Assembly (NCBI RefSeq): GCF_014644495.1 | Contig: NZ_BMKU01000002.1 | Span: 248,001 to 312,000 of the forward strand | DNA length: 64,000 nucleotides | Source: Pseudarthrobacter polychromogenes | Lineage (GTDB): Bacteria; Actinomycetota; Actinomycetes; Actinomycetales; Micrococcaceae | Direction: 5' to 3' | Part shown: one piece after another, positions 14,756 to 26,296 of the stretch | Layout of the letters: each line of letters starts with the position of its first letter | Numbering within the stretch: the first letter of the stretch is position 1 | The notes under the pieces: generated by a model | The model's database searches: none | What the model saw: only the letters and a program-made list of their open reading frames with translations | What the model was told of the DNA's origin: nothing | Position numbers and translations under genes: made by a program

Positions 14756-15363
14756 GAACCCCCGCGGCCGTACCCGTCCTGTTCCTGGCTGCGTCCGCTC
14801 TTCTTGGCGGGTGTTCGCAGCCCGGGAACCAGGGTGCGCCGGCACCCGGGACCTCCACCGGTGGGACCAGCCCTGCCTGCGACCTCATCACGCCTGAAAT
14901 TGCGGCGAAAGTCGTACCCGGGATTATGCCTGTAGGCCAGAACAGCAGTGACAGGCCGCCCGGGAGCAAGGCCTACCTCTGCACGTATTCGAGCAAGTCC
15001 ATGGACGGAGGCATCACGGCCCTGTCGGTGGCACTCACCTCGCCCGCCTCGTCGCAGGACATCTCCACAGCGAAATCGGCGCCCGACTGCTCACCCGTCA
15101 CCGGAATCGGTGACTTCGCCTGCCTGCAGTGGACCGGCTACTTCCGGGGCGAGGCCGGGGGCGCCTCCGCGAACGTTGTCCTCACGGCTGTCCGGGGCGA
15201 CGAGACGCTCGAAATGCCGTACGTCACCTCTGCGCCCATGAACGGCGCTCCCGCTCCCGACGGCGATGCGATGGCCCGTGCGCTCGCACAGGCAGCAGTG
15301 GACGCCGGCTGGGGCAACGGCAGCCCGCTCGGCGTTCCCGCGGCCCCAGCCCCAGCCTCCTAG
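14752..15363 (+). CDS. DUF3558-like lipoprotein
   Basis: This 203-residue protein begins at a GTG that overlaps the preceding TGA. It has a lipoprotein signal peptide: a hydrophobic core and the lipobox LLGGC with Cys at residue 21, followed by a Gly/Pro/Thr-rich linker. The mature part opens with ACDLITPEIAAKVVPG, which resembles the DUF3558 family of mycobacterial and actinobacterial lipoproteins, and contains three more cysteines. The ligand is unknown. Its stop codon directly abuts the stop codon of convergent nasB, with no bases between. Confidence 0.78.
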   Translation: MRTPAAVPVLFLAASALLGGCSQPGNQGAPAPGTSTGGTSPACDLITPEIAAKVVPGIMPVGQNSSDRPPGSKAYLCTYSSKSMDGGITALSVALTSPASSQDISTAKSAPDCSPVTGIGDFACLQWTGYFRGEAGGASANVVLTAVRGDETLEMPYVTSAPMNGAPAPDGDAMARALAQAAVDAGWGNGSPLGVPAAPAPAS

Positions 15364-16919
15364 TCAGGCGGCCTGGACCGCCCGGAAGTGTTTTTCGATG
15401 AGCCCCTTGATGTCCTCGTGGCAGCCGCCGCAGCCGGTTCCGGCACGCGTTGCCTTGGACACCTCGGGCACCGTGGAGCAGCCCTCCTCAACGGCGCCCT
15501 GGATGGCGGCTCCGCTGACTCCGGCGCACCGGCAGACGGTGCCGGCGGGATCGGCGGCCCCCGTGCCCTGCAGCTGGTCCGGGCCGTCGAGGCGCAGCAG
15601 CAGGGACCGGTCAGCGGGAAGTTCCGCGCCGCGTTCGAACAGCCCCACCAGCTCGGCCGCCGTGCGGGGCATGCCCACCGCCACCAGGCCCTCCAGGACG
15701 CCGCCGCGGGTGGTCATTTTGACGTAGCGGCCGTGTTCCGGGTCCGCCCACTGGGAAACCTGGAGGCGCGGGCGCCCGTTCACCGCGCCGGCAGCAAGGG
15801 CGTCCTCGTCCCAGGGTTCTGCGGAATTGTCGCCGGCCACGGCCATGTTCATGCCGCGCGCCTTCAGGACGATCACGCCCGCCTGCTCCGCCGGGAGCGC
15901 CGGCAGCAGGGCGGCGTCCTCCCCGCCGTCCGCCAGCAGGGTCAGGTACCCGGCCAGCCACTCGGCCTGCCGCCAGCCCGGCCCCACCAGGCCGGAGGGC
16001 CCCTTGGCGCTGCGGCAGGGTGCGCAGTCCGGATCCGGGCAGCGCACCTCGGCGCAGTCGCCGATGGCAAAGATGTGCGGCTCGTGGTGGGCGCGGAGCT
16101 TGTGGTCCACCAGGATGCCCGTCCCCGTGGAGAGCCCGCAGCCCTCGGCGAGCTCAGTGCGGGGACGGACGCCGCAGGAGAGCACCAGGAGGTCGCCGTC
16201 AATCGCGGACCCGTCGTCGAGCAGCAGCGCCGAGAAACCGCCGTCGGGCGCGTTGTGCTCCACGCCCGTGGAGCGCGCGTTGCCGGCCATCCGCACGCCG
16301 CAGCGGCGCAAGCTCGCCGCCAGTACGGAGCCGCCGCCGCGGTCGATGTTGCGGCCCAGCGGATGCGGGCCGTTGTGGACCACCGTGACGGTGGCTCCTT
16401 CTTCCGCCGCAGCCAGTGCGGTCTCCAGGCCCAGGACGCCGCCGCCCAGGACCACCACCCGCTTGCCGCCGTCCACGGCCTGGCGCAGCACCCCGGCGTC
16501 GCGAAGGTCGCGGAGTGCGGTGACGCCGGCCGGGAGGACCGGGTGGGTGGGGTCGGGGTTGATGCCCGTGAGGTTGGGAATGACCGGGCGCGACCCCGTG
16601 GCAAAGACCAGCCGGTCGTAGTGGACGGCGCCGCCGTCGGACAGGAGGACCTGCTGCCGGGCCCGGTCCACGCGCTTCACCCGGACGCCCAGGCGGATGT
16701 CCACTCCGTCCCCTGCCAGCTCCGCGGCGTCTGAGAGGGCCAGGGCCTCGGCGGTGGTCCTGCCCACGCCGAGATCAGCCACGAGAACGCGGTTGTAGGC
16801 AGCCTCAGCTTCCTCGCCCACCACTGTCAGGCCCACCTTGCCGCTGCGGACGGCAGGCAGGAGTTCGTCAACCAGCCGGGCCGCCACCGGGCCGAATCCC
16901 ACAATGACAATCTGCTCGC

Positions 16920-16923
<4 letters not shown>
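15364..16923 (-). CDS. nasB: Assimilatory nitrate reductase electron-transfer subunit (FAD plus BFD-like)
   Basis: This 519-residue protein has an NAD(P)H/FAD reductase module (IVIVGFGPVAARLVDELL; NAD motif VVVLGGGVLGLETALA; HIFAIGDCAEV) and a C-terminal BFD-like [2Fe-2S] domain with cysteines at about 464, 466, 498 and 501 (VCRCAGVSG, GCGGCHEDI). It is organised like NasB/NirB N-terminal modules and should pass electrons from NAD(P)H to NasA. The ATG at 16923 overlaps the nasA stop (ATGA), so the two are translationally coupled. An internal CX4CX2C sequence (CPDPDCAPC, near residue 300) is extra and might hold another metal site. Confidence 0.88.
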
Positions 16924-19139
<2,216 letters not shown>

Positions 19140-19140
19140 G

Positions 19141-20613
19141 TTAGACGTGTCCCATCGCATTTCGGTTGGCGTTGCGGATGTAGCAGGCCCAGCACACAAC
19201 CAGCATCAGGACGTAGGCCCCGACGAAGCCGTAGAAGGCGGGGGTGTAGGAGCCGCTGGCCGAGTTGGAGGCGTTGAGCACCTGCGGGATCACGAACCCG
19301 CCGTAGGCGCCGATGGCGGAGATGAGGCCCAGGGCGGAGGAGGCGAGGCGCTGGGTGGCCACCGAGCTGGCACCCTTCCGGGCAGCGCGGCTGTTGGTGG
19401 CAAAGATGATGGGGATCATCCGGTAGGTTGCACCGTTGCCGAAGCCGCTGGCGGTGAAGAGCATCAGGAAGAGGACCAGGAAGAGCCAGAAGTTCTTCAG
19501 CGGCAGGGTCCAGATCATGGTGAGGGTGATGACGGCCATGGAGGCGAAGGCGGCCACGGTCATCCGGGCCCCGCCCATCCGGTCAGCCATGCGCCCGCCG
19601 TACGGGCGGGCCAGGGAGCCCACCAGCGGGCCGAGGAAGGCCAGCGACAGTGCCACGGTGCCCACTCCGATGGAGGAGAAAGCCGGGAAGTAGTCCTTGA
19701 TCAGCTTGGGGAAGACACCGGCGAAGCCGATGAAGGAGCCGAATGTGCCGATGTAGAGCAGCGCCATGATCCACAGGTGCGGTTCCTTCAGCGCTGCGAT
19801 CGAGCCTGCCACGTCACCCTTGGCGCTGGTGAGGTTGTCCATGTACTTCCAGGCACCGAAGGCGGCGATCAGGATGAACGGAACCCACATCCAGCCCGCC
19901 AGGGGCAGGTTGACCGTGCCGACGGCGAGGAGGGTGATGGCGATCGGGACGGCCAGCTGTGCCACGGCGGCACCCATGTTGCCGCCGGCGGCGTTCAGGC
20001 CCAGGGCCCAGCCCTTTTCGCGGGCGGGGTAGAAGAACGTGATGTTGGCCATGGAGCTGGCGAAGTTGCCGCCGCCGAAGCCTGCCAGGGCGGCCACCAG
20101 GAGCATGACGCCGAAGGGGGTTTCCGGGTTGGAGACACACAGGGCCAGGCCGATGGAGGGGATCAGGAGCAGCAGGGCGGACACGATGGTCCAGTTGCGG
20201 CCGCCGAAGCGGGGGACCATGAAGGTGTAAGGGATGCGCAGGGTGGCACCCACCAGGCTGGGCATGGAGATCAGCCAGAATATTTCGGAGGTGGAGAAGT
20301 TGAAGCCCGCTGCGGGGAGCTGGACCACCACGATGGACCAGAGCTGCCATACGACAAAGCCGAGGAATTCGGCGAAGATTGACCAGTTCAGGTTGCGGCG
20401 TGCAATGGAGCGGCCTGCGGTTTCCCACTGTTCCTTGTTCTCGGCATCCCAGTTGGCGATCCAGCGGCCGGGGCGGAATTCAAGGGCGGGGGTGTCTGTG
20501 GTGCGGGTAGGGCCGGGCTGTGCGCTGGCGGATGCGGCGGTTCCGGGCAATGCGGAGTCTTCGAGATCAACGGAACTTCCGGTGCCGGCATCGGCGGTGC
20601 GGTCAACAGTCAC
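19141..20613 (-). CDS. narK: Nitrate/nitrite transporter NarK
   Basis: This 490-residue major-facilitator protein with 12 predicted helices imports nitrate, perhaps with nitrite export. The two nitrate-signature glycine-rich segments are AGFGGGNFASSMANITFF and SGFGNGATYRMIPIIF; RIPYTF carries the substrate-binding Arg. About 85 polar N-terminal residues precede the first helix. The GTG at 20613 follows a near-perfect AGAAGGAGG, so I chose it over upstream starts. It is the first gene of the nitrate operon and has a candidate GlnR box 50-87 bases upstream. Confidence 0.93.
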   Translation of the reverse strand: MTVDRTADAGTGSSVDLEDSALPGTAASASAQPGPTRTTDTPALEFRPGRWIANWDAENKEQWETAGRSIARRNLNWSIFAEFLGFVVWQLWSIVVVQLPAAGFNFSTSEIFWLISMPSLVGATLRIPYTFMVPRFGGRNWTIVSALLLLIPSIGLALCVSNPETPFGVMLLVAALAGFGGGNFASSMANITFFYPAREKGWALGLNAAGGNMGAAVAQLAVPIAITLLAVGTVNLPLAGWMWVPFILIAAFGAWKYMDNLTSAKGDVAGSIAALKEPHLWIMALLYIGTFGSFIGFAGVFPKLIKDYFPAFSSIGVGTVALSLAFLGPLVGSLARPYGGRMADRMGGARMTVAAFASMAVITLTMIWTLPLKNFWLFLVLFLMLFTASGFGNGATYRMIPIIFATNSRAARKGASSVATQRLASSALGLISAIGAYGGFVIPQVLNASNSASGSYTPAFYGFVGAYVLMLVVCWACYIRNANRNAMGHV

Positions 20614-20662
20614 GGGGTACCTCCTTCTGGGGGATGTTGTTCCTCCAAGGTAGGGAAGCCGC

Positions 20663-20700
20663 GTTTCGTGGACGGACGCCATGTGTTAACGCGCTGTGAC
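20663..20700 (-). promoter_or_regulatory. Possible GlnR-like box upstream of narK
   Basis: Read on the minus strand at 11-base steps: GTCAC, TTAAC, CGTCC, GAAAC. The first and last pentamers match GTNAC and GAAAC exactly, the second partly, and the third poorly. Position is 50-87 bases before the narK start. Confidence 0.42.
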
Positions 20701-20890
20701 ATTTGCCTATCGGCCCGCCTTGCCGGGTGTGAGGCGGGCGGTGTGGACCACGCAGTGAGACACACCCCACAAGTCCGCATGCTGGACCTTTCGTCCATTG
20801 ACTGGACGGAGGGAACTAATATTGAACTCTGATTATTTCGAGCCGTTCCCTTACCCCGGGTCCGGCCGGTCCTCACGAAAGCGTTTACCT

Positions 20891-22303
20891 ATGTCATCCA
20901 CTGAAACGTCCACGGAGCCTGGGGCCGCCAAGCCGTTGAACTCCAAGGGCAAGGTTATTTTCGCCAGCCTTATCGGCACCACGATCGAGTTTTACGATTT
21001 CTACATTTACGCCACAGCGTCCGTACTGGTCTTTCCGCGGCTCTTCTTTCCTCAGGCCACCGAGATCAACGCTTTGTTGAGCTCTTTTGCCATCTTCGGT
21101 GTGGCCTTCATCGCCCGTCCCGTGGGCTCCGTACTTTTCGGCCACTTCGGTGACAAGTTCGGCCGCAAGGGCACCCTGGTTGCATCGCTGCTGACCATGG
21201 GTATTGCGACCTTCCTCATCGGCCTGCTTCCCACGGCATCGTTGCCCGGCTGGGCTGTCCTGGCGCCCCTGATGCTTGTGGTCCTCCGGTTTGCCCAGGG
21301 CCTTGCCCTGGGCGGGGAATGGTCCGGTGCTGCGTTGCTGGCCACGGAAAACGCCCCGAAGGGCAAGCGGGCCGTCTACGGGACATTCCCGCAGCTTGGC
21401 GCGCCCATCGGATTCATTCTCGCCAACCTGCTGTTCATCTGGCTCAACTTTGCCCTGTCTCCTGAGGCGTTCCTCGAATGGGGCTGGCGCGTCCCGTTCC
21501 TCCTGAGCGCGGTTCTGGTCATCGTGGGACTCTACGTCCGGCTGAAGCTCGTTGAAAGCCTCTCCTTCCAGAAGGTCCTGACCGAAGAGAAGGTTGCCAA
21601 GGTGCCCTTTGCGGCCACCTTCAAGAACCACTGGCGCCCTGTAGTGGCCGGAACCTTCATCATGTTCGCCACCTACGTCCTGTTCTATGTGATGACCTCC
21701 TTCACCCTGACCTACGGCACCAAGCCTGCCAGCGTGGAAGCGGCACAGGCTGCCGCTGAGAAGGCAGGAAAGCCGATGTCAGCAGCGGAAATCGCGGCGT
21801 TCGTCCCGGGACTCGGCATTCCCCGCGGTGACTTCCTCTGGATGCTGATCCTTGGCGTCGTCTTCTTCGGCATCTTCACCCTTGTCTCAGGCCCTCTGGC
21901 CGAGAAGTGGGGCCGCCGCAAGTTCCTGCTCTCTGTCACGGCAGGGATCTTCGTCTTCGGGCTGCTCTGGTTCACCATGTTCGGCCCGGGTACAGGTGCA
22001 GCCATCATCGGACTCATCGTGGGCTTCACTCTGATGGGGCTGACGTTTGGACCGATGGCCGCCATCCTGCCGGAGCTGTTCCCGGCGAATGTCCGTTACA
22101 CCGGCTCGGCTGTCGCCTACAACCTGTCCAGCGTGATCGGTGCGGCTCCGGCGTCGTTCGTCGCCATTGCCCTGTGGCAGGCCGCAGGCGGAGGCACCTG
22201 GCTCGTGGGCCTCTATATGGCCGCCGCCGCAGTGTTGACGTTCATCGCCTTGTGGATCACCCGCGAAACGAAAGACACCGACTACGAGAACAACGTGGCC
22301 TAG
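20891..22303 (+). CDS. MHS-family major facilitator transporter
   Basis: This 470-residue transporter belongs to the metabolite:H+ symporter group (ProP, ShiA, KgtP type): GTTIEFYDFYIYATASVLVF in the first helix, GHFGDKFGRKGTLVASLL between helices 2 and 3, VLRFAQGLALGGEWSGAALL, and LFPANVRYTGSAVAYNL near the end. MHS members carry organic acids or osmolytes with protons; the substrate here is unknown. The ATG at 20891 is chosen because family similarity begins after a short polar tail and GAAAG lies upstream. A loop with EAAQAAAEKAGKPMSAAEIA between helices 7 and 8 is longer than usual. It is divergent from narK. Confidence 0.88.
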   Translation: MSSTETSTEPGAAKPLNSKGKVIFASLIGTTIEFYDFYIYATASVLVFPRLFFPQATEINALLSSFAIFGVAFIARPVGSVLFGHFGDKFGRKGTLVASLLTMGIATFLIGLLPTASLPGWAVLAPLMLVVLRFAQGLALGGEWSGAALLATENAPKGKRAVYGTFPQLGAPIGFILANLLFIWLNFALSPEAFLEWGWRVPFLLSAVLVIVGLYVRLKLVESLSFQKVLTEEKVAKVPFAATFKNHWRPVVAGTFIMFATYVLFYVMTSFTLTYGTKPASVEAAQAAAEKAGKPMSAAEIAAFVPGLGIPRGDFLWMLILGVVFFGIFTLVSGPLAEKWGRRKFLLSVTAGIFVFGLLWFTMFGPGTGAAIIGLIVGFTLMGLTFGPMAAILPELFPANVRYTGSAVAYNLSSVIGAAPASFVAIALWQAAGGGTWLVGLYMAAAAVLTFIALWITRETKDTDYENNVA

Positions 22304-22342
22304 GAAAACGGACTGTACGTTCCAGCCCGGTTCGTGGCTGCG

Positions 22343-22386
22343 GTGCCCGGTGCGTTCCCCGTCAACAAGGGGAGTGCGCCGGGCAC
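22343..22386. terminator. Long hairpin between convergent genes
   Basis: GTGCCCGG (22343-22350) pairs with CCGGGCAC (22379-22386). An inner CCCC/GGGG pair extends the structure around an A-rich loop. It lies 40 bases past the transporter stop and is followed by TTCT. It probably serves the transporter and perhaps also the convergent amidotransferase gene. Confidence 0.55.
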
Positions 22387-22455
22387 TTCTGCGTCCGGGG
22401 CCGGAGCAGTTGGGCGGGAACGTACGACGGCGGCGCTCCGGGGCCGCCCGCGGCG

Positions 22456-23187
22456 TCACCGGGCGTAGCGGTCCACGAAGTTCCGGAGCACCTTCATGGG
22501 TTCGGTGACGGTGAACTGCCGGGCGTTCTCCATCAGGTCCTCAGCCGATTCGGGCGGGAAGTAGCCGGCGTTGCGGTAGATGTCGATGCGGGTGATGAGC
22601 CCGTCCACATCCAGTTCGGGGTGGAACTGCGTGGCGTACAGGTTCGTCCGGATGCGGAACATGTGCACCGGGCAGGCTTCGGAGCGCGCAAGCAGCACGG
22701 CGTGCGGCGGCAGGGCGGTGCAGGCCTCCTTGTGGCCGGTGAAGGCGGTAAAGCTGCGCGGCATCCCCTTCAGGACCGGGTCCTCGAGTCCCGCGTCCGT
22801 GAGTTCTATCTCCACTCCGCCCAGCGGTTCACCATAGGTCCTGTCGATAACGGCGCCCTGGTGCGTTCCGAGGGTGCCCACGCCGTAGCAGGCGCCCAGG
22901 AACGGGAAATCCCGGGCCACCAGCCCGTCCAGCAGCCCGGACAGTTCACGTTCCACCCGGTGCTGGACGGCTGATTTCTCTTTCGCCGGATCGCTGGAGG
23001 TGAAGGGGCTTCCGCCAACAATGACCCCCGAGTAGTCCGCGAGGTCCAGGTCCGGCAGCGGGGCAGCCTCGAGCCTGACGCGGCGCAGTTCCCGCTCTTC
23101 CAGACCGCCATAGCGCAGGTAGGCGTCGTATTCGTCGTCGGCGGCAGCGTCCTCGGCCCGGGAGGCCAGGAGCAGGAAAGGCAGCAT
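22456..23187 (-). CDS. Class I glutamine amidotransferase-like protein
   Basis: This 243-residue stand-alone GATase1 domain has the nucleophile elbow FLGACYGVGTLGTHQGA and the His-Glu of the triad in YATQFHPELDVDG. VIVGGSPFTSSDP matches the early oxyanion-strand region of GuaA-type domains. Stand-alone versions are often annotated as GMP-synthase-like; some hydrolyse gamma-glutamyl bonds. No synthetase partner is adjacent, so the acceptor is unknown. CACACT lies six bases before the ATG at 23187, a weak version of the leaderless pattern. The NTF2-like and accA genes lie upstream on the same strand. Confidence 0.85.
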   Translation of the reverse strand: MLPFLLLASRAEDAAADDEYDAYLRYGGLEERELRRVRLEAAPLPDLDLADYSGVIVGGSPFTSSDPAKEKSAVQHRVERELSGLLDGLVARDFPFLGACYGVGTLGTHQGAVIDRTYGEPLGGVEIELTDAGLEDPVLKGMPRSFTAFTGHKEACTALPPHAVLLARSEACPVHMFRIRTNLYATQFHPELDVDGLITRIDIYRNAGYFPPESAEDLMENARQFTVTEPMKVLRNFVDRYAR

Positions 23188-23218
23188 CTGCTAAGTGTGC
23201 CGGTTTGGGCCGGAGCTG

Positions 23219-23656
23219 TCAGCTAGGCGGGGGCTGGGTGAGGGAGCGGCGCGACTGCGGGCGCGCGGCAGGGTCCGCGTGCCGGTGCACGAGCTTCCAG
23301 TAGCCTTCCTCGCGCCGGAAGATGCTGGTGACCCGGAGCGCAAACTCCTCCACGGCACTCCCGTCCAGGCGGGCACGGAAGTGTTCGGTCTCCACCAGGT
23401 AGGCGGTGTCCCGTGCGGTGTAGGACGTGATGGTGTCGAACCCCAGCATCTCGCCGTCCTGGAACTGCCGGGCAGCCTGGTCCAGCCTCGCCTCCACCTG
23501 CGCCCAGCCGCGGGCGATCCCGCCAAAGGGGTTGGCCAGCGTGACGTCGTCCAGCCGGGAATAGAGTTCCTTGACGGGCTCGGGATTGCCCCGGGTAATT
23601 TCGGGGACGGCCAGGTGGTACCTGCCCACTTCTTCCTGGAAACTGGGTGCGAGCAT
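23219..23656 (-). CDS. SnoaL/NTF2-like domain protein
   Basis: This 145-residue protein has the pattern of DUF4440/SnoaL-type cone folds: an N-terminal helix, ELYSRLDDVTLANPFGG, a helix containing QVEARLDQAARQF, and two beta strands ending FRREEGYWKLVHRHADP. Such domains bind small hydrophobic ligands or catalyse isomerisation; no catalytic residues can be assigned. The ATG at 23656 has GGAGG upstream. It begins 15 bases after the accA stop, so it is probably cotranscribed with the carboxylase subunit. Confidence 0.82.
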   Translation of the reverse strand: MLAPSFQEEVGRYHLAVPEITRGNPEPVKELYSRLDDVTLANPFGGIARGWAQVEARLDQAARQFQDGEMLGFDTITSYTARDTAYLVETEHFRARLDGSAVEEFALRVTSIFRREEGYWKLVHRHADPAARPQSRRSLTQPPPS

Positions 23657-23671
23657 GGGTGCCTCCGGCGC

Positions 23672-25486
<1,815 letters not shown>

Positions 25487-25576
25487 GGCGTCTCCTTCTT
25501 TCCTTCAGGGAGCCTAGCGCGGTTTTGAGGGTTCCGCCGATATTACTTGCGGAATCCGCGTGTAAACCGGCCGAGC

Positions 25577-25605
25577 TTTGTAGGGAAGCTACAAGACCTT
25601 GCCAA
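25577..25605 (-). promoter_or_regulatory. Candidate promoter and operator of the acyl-CoA carboxylase alpha gene
   Basis: On the minus strand TTGGCA (25600-25605), a 17-base spacer and TACAAA (25577-25582) form a plausible promoter. The palindrome TGTAGGGAAGCTACA (25579-25593, plus strand) overlaps the -10 box and spacer, the expected place for a repressor. The same palindrome with one base changed lies upstream of the beta-subunit gene. Confidence 0.6.
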
Positions 25606-25639
25606 TTGCGGCGCTTTGTTGCAGGCGGTGCAGGTGCCG

Positions 25640-26284
25640 TCAGCTGTGCCAGAGGTCGGTGATGCGCACGTTCGCGGCGGCAAGCAGGCCGCGGAGAGTG
25701 GAGACGGAAAGTCCGACGACGGTGTGCGGGTCGCCGTCGACCTTCCGGATGAACGCCCCGCCCAGGCCGTCGATGGTGAAGGAACCGGCACAGTGCAGCG
25801 GCTCGCCCGTGGCGATGTAGGCATCTATTTCTGCCGGGTCCATCTCCAGGAAGGCGACCTCGGCCGAGGCCACCGTCCCGAGGGTGGCGCCGGTGCCCGA
25901 ACCTTCGCCGTCGTCGTCGGAATGGGTGTCCCGGCAGTCCACCAGCCAATGGCCCGTATGCAGGACCCCGGTGTTGCCGCTCATCCGCAGCATGCGCTCG
26001 CGGGCGACATCGGCGGTGTACGGCTTGCCGTGCGCCTCGCCGTCGAACTCGAACACAGAGTCGCAGCCCAGGACCAGTGCGCCCTCAGCTTCCGGAAGCG
26101 CCGCCACCGCCTCCGCCTTGGCGCGGGCCAGCAGCAGGGCGGTGTCGTGCGGGTCGGTGACGCCGTAGCGGGCCTGGACGGCGTCCTCGTCCACGTCGGA
26201 CACCAGGATGGAGTGCCGGATGCCGGCCTCGGCCAGGAGCTTGGTGCGGGCGGGGGACTGGGATGCAAGAATCAGGCGGACCAC
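25640..26284 (-). CDS. maf: Maf-family nucleoside triphosphate pyrophosphatase
   Basis: This 214-residue protein has the Maf signature at its N-terminus (LILASQSPARTKLLAEAG), a central VLGCDSVFEFDGEAHGKP with the metal-binding Asp, and FTIDGLGGAFIRKVDGDP near the end. Maf proteins hydrolyse non-canonical or canonical NTPs and were first noted for septum-formation effects. About 15 residues between MSGNTGVLHTGHWLVDC and the later strand are longer than in E. coli. The start is a GTG at 26284, six bases behind a TAGGCT box. It also lies only 9 bases after mmpL, so both a private promoter and readthrough are possible. Confidence 0.9.
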   Translation of the reverse strand: MVRLILASQSPARTKLLAEAGIRHSILVSDVDEDAVQARYGVTDPHDTALLLARAKAEAVAALPEAEGALVLGCDSVFEFDGEAHGKPYTADVARERMLRMSGNTGVLHTGHWLVDCRDTHSDDDGEGSGTGATLGTVASAEVAFLEMDPAEIDAYIATGEPLHCAGSFTIDGLGGAFIRKVDGDPHTVVGLSVSTLRGLLAAANVRITDLWHS

Positions 26285-26290
26285 AAATCC

Positions 26291-26296
26291 AGCCTA
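26291..26296 (-). promoter_or_regulatory. Candidate -10 box, leaderless start of maf
   Basis: TAGGCT on the minus strand, six bases, then GTG at 26284. The box spans the stop codon of the upstream mmpL gene, so it may be chance. Confidence 0.35.

Noticed and set aside
20798..20825. TTGACT-16-TATTGA promoter for the MHS transporter
   Set aside because: The -10 element is poor and the better TAATAT box gives a 13-base spacer, so I did not list it as a feature.
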